From an uncultured Actinomycetes bacterium (GTDB lineage: Bacteria; Actinomycetota; Acidimicrobiia; IMCC26256; PALSA-555): DNA of 16,620 nucleotides. Shown piece by piece: positions 6,806 to 14,547 of the stretch. The position numbers and the translations under genes are program-made. The number at the start of each line of letters is the position of its first letter. The first letter of the stretch is position 1. The stretch is from assembly GCA_937927875.1 (NCBI GenBank), contig CALEYV010000002.1, positions 1 through 16,620 of the forward strand, in the 5' to 3' direction. Under the pieces are notes generated by a model. The model saw only the letters and a list, made by a program, of their open reading frames with translations, was not told the DNA's origin and made no database searches.

Positions 6806-8223
6806 GGCGCCGCCGCCTCGAGCGCGGCCGCGGCGCGGAACATGATCGGCTCGGCCAGCGCGGGCGCGAGGACCTGCACGCCGACCGGGAGCCCGGCCTC
6901 GCCGGTCCCGAACGGGACGCTCATCGACGCGTGACCGGCCAGGCTGCTCGGGACCGTGCAGACGTCCGACAGGTACATCGCGAGGGGGTCGTCGGTGCGG
7001 GCCCCGAGCGGGAACGCCACCGTGGGGGACGTCGGCGCGACGAGGACGTCGCAGCTCTCGTAGACGCGCGCGAAGTCGCGGATGATCAGTGTCCGGACCC
7101 GTTGCGCTTTGCGGTAGTACGCGTCGTAGTAGCCGGCTGACAGCGCGTAGGTACCAAGCATGATGCGGCGCTTCACCTCCTCGCCGAAGCCGGCGGCGCG
7201 GGTGCGCGCGTTCATGGTCGCGACGTCCTCGGCGTCGACGCGCAGCCCATAGCGGACTCCGTCGTAGCGGGCCAGATTCGAGGACGCCTCGGCGGGCGCG
7301 ATGAGGTAGTACGCGGAGATCCCGTAGCGGGCGCTCGGCGTCGAGACCCGCTCGACCTTCGCGCCCGCGTGCGCCAGCGCGGCCGCCGCCGACTCGACCG
7401 CGGCCCGCACCTCCGGCTGGACGCCGTCGGTGTCGGTGAGCTCCTCCACCACGCCGACCCGCAGGCCCTCGACGCCAGCGGACAGTGCGTCGGTCGTCGA
7501 CGGCGGCGTCTCGGCCACGCTCGTCGAGTCGAGCGGGTCGGGGCCCGCGATGACATCGAGAACGAGGGCGGCGTCGGCGACCGTCGACGCGAACGGGCCC
7601 ACCTGGTCAAGCGAGCTGGCGAACGCGACCAGACCCGAGCGTGACACCCGCCCGTACGTCGGCTTCACGCCGACGACGCCGCACAGCGATGCGGGCTGGC
7701 GGATCGACCCGCCGGTGTCTGATCCGAGACCGACGGCGGCGAAGCCGGCCACCACCGCGGCCGCCGACCCGCCGCTCGAGCCGCCCGGCACCCGCCGCAC
7801 GTCGTGCGGGTTGCGGGTGGGACCGAACGCCGAGTTCTCGGTCGAGGAGCCCATCGCGAACTCGTCGCAGTTCGTCTTGCCGACGACGACGCCGCCGGCG
7901 GCCGAGATCCGCTCGAGCACCGTCGCCGTGTAGGGCGGGCACCAGCCATCGAGGATCCGCGAGCCGCAGGTCGTCGGGACGCCGCGGGTGCAGAGGTTGT
8001 CCTTCACCGCGACCGGCACGCCGGCCAGCGGGCCCGGGTCGGCACCGGCGGCGACGGCGGCGTCGATCGCGTCGGCCGCGTTCCGCGCCTCGTCGGTGAG
8101 CACCAGGTTGAAGGCGTGCACTTCGGCTTCGCGCTCGTCGACGCGGGCGAGGTGCTCCTCGAGGACGTCCCGGGCTCGCCGCGTCCCGGCCCGGACGTCA
8201 CGGGCGATCTCGACCGCGGTCAT
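6802..8223 (-). CDS. gatA: Asp-tRNA(Asn)/Glu-tRNA(Gln) amidotransferase subunit A
   Basis: GatA is the amidase-signature subunit that hydrolyses glutamine and channels ammonia to GatB. The frame encodes 473 residues from the ATG at 8223. The catalytic triad is in place: K74 (VAVKDN), cis-Ser S149 (PGGSSGGS) and nucleophile S173 (SDTGGSIRQPAS). The 75- and 24-residue spacings match those of known GatA. The frame remains open for another 118 codons upstream, but that stretch is Arg/Ala-rich shadow of gatC. The ATG overlapping the gatC TGA as ATGA is clearly the start. It is translationally coupled on both sides within gatCAB. Confidence 0.98.
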   Translation of the reverse strand: MTAVEIARDVRAGTRRARDVLEEHLARVDEREAEVHAFNLVLTDEARNAADAIDAAVAAGADPGPLAGVPVAVKDNLCTRGVPTTCGSRILDGWCPPYTATVLERISAAGGVVVGKTNCDEFAMGSSTENSAFGPTRNPHDVRRVPGGSSGGSAAAVVAGFAAVGLGSDTGGSIRQPASLCGVVGVKPTYGRVSRSGLVAFASSLDQVGPFASTVADAALVLDVIAGPDPLDSTSVAETPPSTTDALSAGVEGLRVGVVEELTDTDGVQPEVRAAVESAAAALAHAGAKVERVSTPSARYGISAYYLIAPAEASSNLARYDGVRYGLRVDAEDVATMNARTRAAGFGEEVKRRIMLGTYALSAGYYDAYYRKAQRVRTLIIRDFARVYESCDVLVAPTSPTVAFPLGARTDDPLAMYLSDVCTVPSSLAGHASMSVPFGTGEAGLPVGVQVLAPALAEPIMFRAAAALEAAAP

Positions 8224-8519
8224 GGCGCGTCGAGGATCCGCGGGACGCGGAACCGCCCGTCCTCGACCGCGGGCGCCTGGGCGAGCACCTCGTCCCGCGG
8301 GAGCGGCGCGTGCACCTCGTCCGGACGGACCACGTTCACGAGCGGCAACGGGTGCGCGGTCGGCTCGACGTCGTCGATGTCGAGCGCCGCGACGTCCTCC
8401 GCGTGCTCGAGGATCACGCCCAGATCGAGCGTGAACTGCTGCACCTCGGCCTCGTCGAGCGCGAGCCGCGCCAGCTGCGCAACGTGCTCGACGTCGGCTC
8501 GCGTGATCGCTCGCGCCAT
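8220..8519 (-). CDS. gatC: Asp-tRNA(Asn)/Glu-tRNA(Gln) amidotransferase subunit C
   Basis: GatC is the small subunit that wraps around and stabilises the GatA-GatB interface. The 99 residues show the usual N-terminal helix ITRADVEHVAQLARLALDEAE (5-25), then a middle LDIDDVEPTAHPLPLVNVVRPDEV segment and the C-terminal AVEDGRFRVPRIL signature. It is first in the gatCAB operon and divergent from the SCP2 gene by about 104 bp. No Shine-Dalgarno sequence is visible before the ATG. A TAGACT box 8 nt upstream suggests a leaderless transcript. Confidence 0.96.
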   Translation of the reverse strand: MARAITRADVEHVAQLARLALDEAEVQQFTLDLGVILEHAEDVAALDIDDVEPTAHPLPLVNVVRPDEVHAPLPRDEVLAQAPAVEDGRFRVPRILDAP

Positions 8520-8527
8520 GCGCGGCG

Positions 8528-8533
8528 AGTCTA
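8528..8533 (-). promoter_or_regulatory. Candidate -10 box for gatCAB (leaderless)
   Basis: TAGACT on the minus strand ends 8 nt before the gatC ATG and there is no ribosome-binding site between them. The spacing fits transcription starting at or next to the start codon. No strong -35 is recognised. Confidence 0.4.
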
Positions 8534-8568
8534 CGGGCCGGGCCGATCGCGCCTGCCTCCAGCTCGCG

Positions 8569-8596
8569 GTGACACACCGCGGGCGGGCGGTAAGGT
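8569..8596 (+). promoter_or_regulatory. Candidate promoter of the SCP2 gene
   Basis: GTGACA (8569-8574) and TAAGGT (8591-8596) are separated by 16 bp, a reasonable sigma-70-type pair for a high-GC actinobacterium. Transcription would start near 8603, leaving a leader of about 20 nt that carries the GGAGG site. Unlike the neighbouring gatC start, this one looks led rather than leaderless. Confidence 0.45.
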
Positions 8597-8612
8597 CCGC
8601 CGGTCCCGAGCC

Positions 8613-8617
8613 GGAGG
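8613..8617 (+). promoter_or_regulatory. Ribosome-binding site deciding the SCP2 start
   Basis: GGAGG directly abuts an ATG at 8618 but lies 6 nt before the in-frame GTG at 8624. The second spacing is the workable one, so the GTG is preferred as the start and the ATG is probably not used. Confidence 0.65.
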
Positions 8618-8623
8618 ATGCAG

Positions 8624-9031
8624 GTGGCGAAGTACGCGTTCCTCTCCGACGAGTGGTTCGCGGTCGTGGATCAGCTGGCCGCGGAGCACGGCGGCGCCGA
8701 GGCCCCGAGCGGAACCGAGGTGATGATGAACATCACCGTCACCGACACGCCGTTCGGCGCCGAGCGTCAGCTGCACATGGGCGCGAGGCAGGGGCAGGCG
8801 GTCTGGGGCCTCGGTCACCTCGACGACGCCGACCTGCAGCTCACGACCGACTACGCCACCGCCAAAGAGGTGTTCGTTGCCGGCGACCCGACGGCCGGGA
8901 TGCAGGCCTTCATGGCCGGCAAGGTCAAGGTGCAGGGCGACATGGCGAAGCTCCTCGCCGCCCAGGCCGCCAACGCCCAGCCGGGCGGCGCGGCGGCGCT
9001 GCAGGCCGCCATCGAGGGGATCACCGAGTAG
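8624..9031 (+). CDS. SCP2 sterol-carrier-like domain protein
   Basis: The product is 135 residues from the GTG at 8624 (137 if the ATG at 8618 is used). It is a stand-alone SCP2-type lipid-binding domain. The N-terminus AKYAFLSDEWFAVVDQL is typical of actinobacterial SCP2 proteins. The C-terminal half has DADLQLTTDYATAKEVFVAGDP (68-89) followed by AFMAGKVKVQGDMAKLLAAQ (95-114), the hallmark helix-strand segment that shapes the lipid tunnel. It is known as a carrier or presenter of fatty acyl chains or sterols; the ligand here is unknown. There is no signal peptide, so it is cytosolic. It is divergent from gatC and converges on the MFE-2-like SDR with a gap of only 17 bp. That neighbour is notable, because MFE-2 carries an SCP2 domain in eukaryotes. 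Confidence 0.9.
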   Translation: MAKYAFLSDEWFAVVDQLAAEHGGAEAPSGTEVMMNITVTDTPFGAERQLHMGARQGQAVWGLGHLDDADLQLTTDYATAKEVFVAGDPTAGMQAFMAGKVKVQGDMAKLLAAQAANAQPGGAAALQAAIEGITE

Positions 9032-9046
9032 GCCTCCGAGGAGGCC
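9031..9046. terminator. Short bidirectional hairpin between the SCP2 and SDR genes
   Basis: GGCCTC (9031-9036) pairs with GAGGCC (9041-9046) around a CGAG tetraloop in the 17-bp gap between two convergent genes. The last base of the SCP2 TAG stop is part of the stem. There is no T tract, so termination strength is uncertain. Confidence 0.5.
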
Positions 9047-9048
9047 GC

Positions 9049-9978
9049 TCAGGTCCCGACGCGCCCGAGCTCGCTCGGCCCGCCCCGCCGCTCGTCGCCC
9101 GCGGCGAGCTTCGGGCCCTCCTCGATGAGGCGCTTGACCGTCCAACGGTGGCCGCGGTTCGAGATCGTCTCGGCAAGGATGTACGGCTGGTACCGGGCCA
9201 CCAGGTCACCCTGGACGAAGAACGTCTCCCCGGTGAACGGGCAGTCGGTCGTCGCGAGGTAGGCGATCATCGGCGAGATGTTGGCCGGATCCCAGGTGTC
9301 GAAGACGCTGGCGTCGGTCGGCGCCTTGACGACGTCCTCGAGCCCGGGCGTCTGCTCGGTGAGGCGCGTGCGTGCCATCGGCGTGATGGCGTTCGAGCGC
9401 ACCCCGTACCGTCCGAGCTCCATCGCGCAGATGGTCGAGAAGGCGGCGATGCCCGCCTTCGCGGCTCCGTAGTTGGTCTGGCCCGCGTTGCCGAGCACGC
9501 CCGACGTCGAGGAGGTGTGGACGATCGAAGCCCGCACCTCCTGGCCCGCCTTCGTCTGCTCCCGCCAGTAGGCGGCCGCGTGCCGGGTCGGACAGAAGTG
9601 ACCCTTGAGGTGGACGTCCATGATTGCGTCCCACTCCTGCTCGGTCATGTTGACGAGCACCCGGTCCCGGAGGATCCCGGCGTTGTTGACGAGGACGTGC
9701 AGGTCGCCGAACGACTCGACGGCCTGGTCGATCAGCCGCTTGGCGCCCTCGAAGTCGGAGACGCTGTCGGTGTTGGCGACCGCCTCGCCGCCCAGGTCGA
9801 CGATCTCGTCGACGACCTGCTGGGCGGGCGCCCGATCGGCGCCCTCCCCGTGGATGTCGCCGCCGAGGTCGTTGACGACGACCTTGGCCCCCTCTGCCGC
9901 GAAGAACAGCGCGTGCTCACGCCCGATCCCCCGGCCGGCGCCGGTGATGATCACGACCCGTCCGTCCAGCGTCCCCAT
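9049..9978 (-). CDS. SDR-family (3R)-hydroxyacyl-CoA dehydrogenase-like protein (MFE-2/HSD17B4 type)
   Basis: This is a 309-residue short-chain dehydrogenase. Seen: TGAGRGIG cofactor loop at 12-19, VVVNDLGGD at 33-41, DSV at 71-73, NNAG at 98-101 and the S157-Y170-K174 catalytic set (13-residue S-Y spacing). The VVVNDLGGD, VNNAGILRDR, VHLKG and GQTNYGAAK segments closely resemble the dehydrogenase part of peroxisomal multifunctional enzyme type 2. That enzyme oxidises (3R)-hydroxyacyl-CoA with NAD+. D37 after the second strand fits NAD rather than NADP preference. About 50 residues at the C-terminus extend beyond the core fold. The ATG has GGGAGG 3 nt upstream. It converges on the SCP2 gene. 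Actual substrates could be fatty acyl, steroid side-chain or other CoA esters. Confidence 0.87.
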   Translation of the reverse strand: MGTLDGRVVIITGAGRGIGREHALFFAAEGAKVVVNDLGGDIHGEGADRAPAQQVVDEIVDLGGEAVANTDSVSDFEGAKRLIDQAVESFGDLHVLVNNAGILRDRVLVNMTEQEWDAIMDVHLKGHFCPTRHAAAYWREQTKAGQEVRASIVHTSSTSGVLGNAGQTNYGAAKAGIAAFSTICAMELGRYGVRSNAITPMARTRLTEQTPGLEDVVKAPTDASVFDTWDPANISPMIAYLATTDCPFTGETFFVQGDLVARYQPYILAETISNRGHRWTVKRLIEEGPKLAAGDERRGGPSELGRVGT

Positions 9979-10005
9979 GGGCCTCCCTCGGCTCGGCTCG
10001 TCGTG

Positions 10006-10011
10006 ATCGTA
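10006..10011 (-). promoter_or_regulatory. Candidate -10 box for the SDR gene
   Basis: TACGAT on the minus strand lies 27 nt before the SDR ATG, leaving a leader of about 20 nt that includes the GGGAGG ribosome-binding site. No convincing -35 is seen. This is a weak call made mainly on position and the TANNNT pattern. Confidence 0.3.
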
Positions 10012-10054
10012 GGCAACCGTCGCTTGAGACCCGCTGCCGGCTCGGCGGTGCCAT

Positions 10055-10135
10055 CCCCGCGAGCCGGCCGCGGGGTGCCGGCAGCACGCTGCTCAGCCGG
10101 CGAGGGTCGGCGGGCCGAAGCATCGCCGGGATGCT
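10055..10135. repeat. Cluster of small inverted repeats in the kinase-SDR gap
   Basis: The 203-bp gap between the kinase stop and the SDR start contains several hairpins. CCCCGCG pairs with CGCGGGG at 10055-10075 (7 bp, 7-nt loop). GCAGC pairs with GCTGC at 10081-10092. AGCATC pairs with GATGCT at 10119-10135 (6 bp, 5-nt loop). With the terminator-like stem at 10141-10172 this makes four structures in about 120 bp. I see no ORF or RNA family signature here. Confidence 0.45.
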
Positions 10136-10140
10136 GCATT

Positions 10141-10172
10141 CGCGTGGCGCGTATCCCCCGCCCTGCCACGCG
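10141..10172 (-). terminator. Stem-loop 9 nt downstream of the PASTA kinase
   Basis: CGCGTGGC (10141-10148) is a perfect complement of GCCACGCG (10165-10172) with a 16-nt loop. Its position directly after the kinase stop codon on the minus strand suggests a terminator. There is no T tract and the loop is long, so confidence is moderate. Confidence 0.45.
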
Positions 10173-10181
10173 GGGCCGCGC

Positions 10182-12065
<1,884 letters not shown>

Positions 12066-12071
12066 CGCTCC

Positions 12072-12077
12072 AGGCTA
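12072..12077 (-). promoter_or_regulatory. Candidate -10 box for the PASTA kinase (leaderless)
   Basis: TAGCCT on the minus strand ends 6 nt before the kinase GTG. A GGAG sits only 2 nt from the GTG, too close to act as a normal ribosome-binding site, which favours a leaderless transcript. Confidence 0.4.
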
Positions 12078-12107
12078 TGGGCCACTCCCCGCGAGATCGC
12101 GGCACTG

Positions 12108-12130
12108 CGCGTGACGCGATGCGTCACGCG
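12108..12130. promoter_or_regulatory. 10+10 bp palindrome in the divergent promoter region (candidate operator)
   Basis: CGCGTGACGC and GCGTCACGCG are perfect inverted copies separated by GAT. The element lies between the kinase and the small membrane protein gene. It overlaps the expected -35 position of the plus-strand promoter and sits upstream of the kinase -10. The size and symmetry fit a dimeric regulator. Confidence 0.5.
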
Positions 12131-12144
12131 ACGCGGCGCGCCGA

Positions 12145-12150
12145 TACCCT
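12145..12150 (+). promoter_or_regulatory. Candidate -10 box for the small membrane protein gene (leaderless)
   Basis: TACCCT lies 8 nt before the GTG at 12159 and there is no Shine-Dalgarno sequence. The -35 position falls inside the 12108-12130 palindrome. Confidence 0.4.
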
Positions 12151-12158
12151 CGGTCCCG

Positions 12159-12635
12159 GTGAGCGACACGCGGCCCACGGCGTTACCGGTGGGCGTGGCG
12201 CGCCAGCGCTCCCCGCTCTTTCGCCATCCGTGGCGCGTCGCGACCGTGTCGGTGGCGCTGCTGCTGGTGCTGAACCTCACCGTGCTGCTCCTGACGAAGG
12301 CGGACACGTCGCGGGAGCAGACGACCGGGTTGCCGGCCGCCATCGTCGCCATCCAGCCCCGCAACGGGGAGCTGATCCGGCCCCAGGACACGATCACCGC
12401 CCAGCTGCGCAGCGATCTCACCGGTGCGCTCGTCCTCGACGGCCAGGAGATCCCGGTGAGCCAGCTGGTGCGCGCGGTGGGGCCGGGCGAGATCAGCTTC
12501 CGGCCTGGGCCCGGCAAGGACCTGTCGCAGCTCCCGCCGGGGGAGCACTCGGTGACGGTCGAGTACTGGGTCGCCGCCAAGCCGCGACCGACGCGACCGG
12601 CGACGTTCTCGTGGTCCTTCCGGGTCGGCGCCTGA
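12159..12635 (+). CDS. Small single-pass membrane protein of unknown function
   Basis: The 158-residue product has a short basic N-terminus (1-25), one hydrophobic span about 26-46 (VATVSVALLLVLNLTVLLLT), then about 110 residues predicted outside the membrane. The outer part reads as short beta strands: IVAIQPRNGELIRPQDTITA at 62-81, ALVLDGQEIP at 90-99 and HSVTVEYWVA at 130-139, ending TFSWSFRVGA. This pattern is like an Ig-like or CopC-like beta sandwich; that is inference from strand rhythm only. There is no lipobox and no cleavage site I trust. Start GTG 12159 is chosen because a TACCCT box lies 8 nt upstream; longer open reading upstream overlaps the kinase and is shadow. Shared divergent promoter region with the PASTA kinase suggests related regulation, not proven function. 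The stop is 1 bp from that of the convergent dehydrogenase gene. Confidence 0.75.
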   Translation: MSDTRPTALPVGVARQRSPLFRHPWRVATVSVALLLVLNLTVLLLTKADTSREQTTGLPAAIVAIQPRNGELIRPQDTITAQLRSDLTGALVLDGQEIPVSQLVRAVGPGEISFRPGPGKDLSQLPPGEHSVTVEYWVAAKPRPTRPATFSWSFRVGA

Positions 12636-12636
12636 G

Positions 12637-13641
12637 CTACGGGTCGGCGACGGCGAGGACGGCGGCGCCCCGCACCGCGTCGCTGGCGATGGCGAGCAGC
12701 GCGTCGCCGGCCTCCTCGAGCGGGAAGGTCTCGAACTCGGCCCGCACCGGCGCGGCCGCCGCGATGGCCATGAACTCCTCGGCGTCGCGCCGGGTCATGT
12801 TCGCCACCGACCGCAGGCTCCGCTCGCCCCAGAGCAGGTCGTAGTCGAAGGACGGGATCGGCGACATGTGGATGCCGGCCAGGGCGACGGTGCCGCCGGG
12901 ACGGATCACCCGCAGCGCGACCGGCACGAGCTGGCCGGCGGGCGCGAACACGACCGCCCGGTCGCACGGCTCGGGGGGCGGCTCGGCCGCGTCGCCCACC
13001 CAGGCCGCGCCGAGCTCGCGGGCGAGCTGGCGGTGACCTTCCCCCCGGGTCAGGACCACGACCTCGCAGTCCCAGTGCCGGAGCACCTGGAGCGCGAGGT
13101 GCGCCGACGCACCGAATCCCATCAGCGCGACCCGCTCGCCCGGCTGCACCTCGGCCCGCCGCAGGGCGCGGTAGCCGACGACGCCCGCGCAGAGCAGCGG
13201 CGCCGCCTCGAGGTCCGGCAGCTCGGCCGGGAGCTGGACCGCGAACTCCTCGGGCACGGTGATGGCGTCCGCATAGCCACCGTCGGCGGTCCAGCCGGTG
13301 AAGAGGGCCCGCTCGCAGAGGTTCTCCTCGCCGCGCCGGCAGAACGCGCACACGCCGTCGGCCCAGTGCAGCCACGCCACGCCGACCCGGTCACCCATCG
13401 CCAGCCGCCGGCACCCCTCACCGAGCTCGTCGACGATGCCGACCACCTGGTGGCCGGGGACGATCGGGAGCACCGGCAGGTCCAGGTCCCCCTCCACGAC
13501 GTGCAGGTCGGTGCGACAGCAGGCGCACGCCCGGACGCGCAGGCGCACCTCGAGCGGCGCCGGCTCGGGCAGCTCCCGCTCTTCGAGCGTCAGCGGACGG
13601 TCCGAGACCGGGGCCGGCGCGCCGAGGACCTGCGCCCTCAC
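12637..13641 (-). CDS. Zinc-dependent alcohol dehydrogenase (MDR family)
   Basis: This 334-residue medium-chain dehydrogenase resembles AdhA-type enzymes that interconvert alcohols and aldehydes with NAD(P). Catalytic-zinc ligands are visible: C42 (CCRTD), H64 (VPGHQ) and C151 (LLCAG). A GFGASAH nucleotide loop lies at 175-181. The structural zinc lobe reads ADGVCAFCRRGEENLC, giving C98, C101 and C109. The position of the usual first cysteine is D95. Asp may still bind zinc, or the lobe may be weakened. The start is GTG at 13641 without a clear ribosome-binding site. It lies 37 bp after the MaoC gene on the same strand. A 6-bp hairpin (13642-13647 with 13662-13667) in that gap could modulate its translation. 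It is likely the last gene of the ligA-hydratase run. Substrate unknown. Confidence 0.93.
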   Translation of the reverse strand: MRAQVLGAPAPVSDRPLTLEERELPEPAPLEVRLRVRACACCRTDLHVVEGDLDLPVLPIVPGHQVVGIVDELGEGCRRLAMGDRVGVAWLHWADGVCAFCRRGEENLCERALFTGWTADGGYADAITVPEEFAVQLPAELPDLEAAPLLCAGVVGYRALRRAEVQPGERVALMGFGASAHLALQVLRHWDCEVVVLTRGEGHRQLARELGAAWVGDAAEPPPEPCDRAVVFAPAGQLVPVALRVIRPGGTVALAGIHMSPIPSFDYDLLWGERSLRSVANMTRRDAEEFMAIAAAAPVRAEFETFPLEEAGDALLAIASDAVRGAAVLAVADP

Positions 13642-13678
13642 GGGCGCGGAACCCGTCGACGGCGCCCACGACGACCGA

Positions 13679-14098
13679 TCACGGCACGACGAAGGTCGCC
13701 TCGCCCTTGATGGCGGCGCCGCCGCTCTCCTCGCGCGTCACCAGCAGCTCGAGGTCGACACGCCGCTCGCCGTCCTCCTCGTACCGCCGCCGGACCGTCG
13801 CCTCGCAGACCAGGTGGTCGCCGGGCCAGACCTGCTCGCGGAACTGCACCGCGAAGCGGCGGACGTTCTCGGCGCCCAGCCACTCGGTGCAGTAGCAGCC
13901 GAGGATCCCGGCCTGCAGCATCCCGACCGAGAACACGCTCGGGAAGCCGGCCGACTTGGCGAACTCCTCGTCGTGGTGGATCGGGTTGAAGTCGCCCGAC
14001 GCGCCCTGGTAGCGGACGAAGTCGGTGCGCGTCAGCGGCCCGTACTCGCGGCGGGCCGCCTTCGCGCCCTCCTGCAGCTCGTCCCACGTCACGGTCAT
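13679..14098 (-). CDS. MaoC-type (hydratase-2) dehydratase subunit, HadB-like
   Basis: A 139-residue single hotdog-fold protein with the hydratase-2 motif YQGASGDFNPIHHDEEFAKSAGF (30-52). Catalytic D36 and H41 are in place, and the conserved SVGMLQAGILG helix follows. The family hydrates trans-2-enoyl-CoA to (R)-3-hydroxyacyl-CoA or dehydrates 3-hydroxyacyl-ACP in FAS-II. Its ATG overlaps the TGA of the preceding FAS1-type subunit (ATGA), so the two are made together and probably form a heterodimer in which this subunit carries the active site, as in mycobacterial HadAB. The motif also occurs in steroid and fatty-acid catabolic hydratases, so synthesis versus breakdown cannot be decided here. 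Confidence 0.92.
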   Translation of the reverse strand: MTVTWDELQEGAKAARREYGPLTRTDFVRYQGASGDFNPIHHDEEFAKSAGFPSVFSVGMLQAGILGCYCTEWLGAENVRRFAVQFREQVWPGDHLVCEATVRRRYEEDGERRVDLELLVTREESGGAAIKGEATFVVP

Positions 14099-14547
14099 GC
14101 TCCACCTCCGGTGGGCGCTTGGCCGGTCACGATCGCCGTCGAGCGGGCCTCGGCGACCAGCGTCCCGGCCGGGTCCTTGAACTCGGTGACGGTCTCGATG
14201 AACGTCATCGTCCCGCCCCGGCGACCCTCTTTCTCGTAGATCTTGTCGACGCGGGTCTGGAACGTCAGCTCGGTGCCGGCACGCGGGGGCGGCCCGTGGA
14301 ACACGTACTCCTGGCCCCCGTGGAGCAGGCGCCGCAGGTCGATGTCGAGCCGCTGCATCGGCGACTGGCCCCCGCCGCTCCAGAAGTTCACGTTGGTGAG
14401 GAACGTCGGTGGCGACACCGGGGTGCGGTCCTCGACGTAGGCGGGGTTGCTCGTCTTGCAGGCCCGCGCGAACTCACGGATCTTGCCCCGCTCGATCGGC
14501 ATCGTGGACGGCTCGTCGGTGAGCCCGACCTTGGACTGATCGACCAT
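14095..14547 (-). CDS. FAS1-type dehydratase (MaoC N-terminal domain) subunit, HadA-like
   Basis: A 150-residue non-catalytic hotdog partner of hydratase-2 enzymes (MaoC_dehydrat_N type). Seen: MPIERGKIREFARACKTSNP (16-35), TPVSPPTFLTN (42-52), LDIDLRRLLHGGQEYVFHGP (67-86) and RAGTELTFQTRVDKIYEKEGRRGGTMTFIETVTEF (89-123). These are typical of HadA/HadC-like proteins that help form the substrate tunnel. The DxNxxxH active-site motif is absent, as expected. The ATG shares its first base with the last base of the ligA TGA (TGATG), and its own stop overlaps the MaoC start. This makes ligA-hadA-like-hadB-like a tightly coupled unit. A longer open frame upstream is shadow of ligA. Confidence 0.92.
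   Translation of the reverse strand: MVDQSKVGLTDEPSTMPIERGKIREFARACKTSNPAYVEDRTPVSPPTFLTNVNFWSGGGQSPMQRLDIDLRRLLHGGQEYVFHGPPPRAGTELTFQTRVDKIYEKEGRRGGTMTFIETVTEFKDPAGTLVAEARSTAIVTGQAPTGGGA

Noticed and set aside
8224..8577. 118-codon N-terminal extension of GatA
   Set aside because: It overlaps gatC entirely and is Arg/Ala-rich. The ATGA junction and family length place the start at 8223.
12868..13710. 280-codon plus-strand frame across the alcohol dehydrogenase
   Set aside because: It is antisense shadow. The minus-strand frame has all catalytic zinc ligands.
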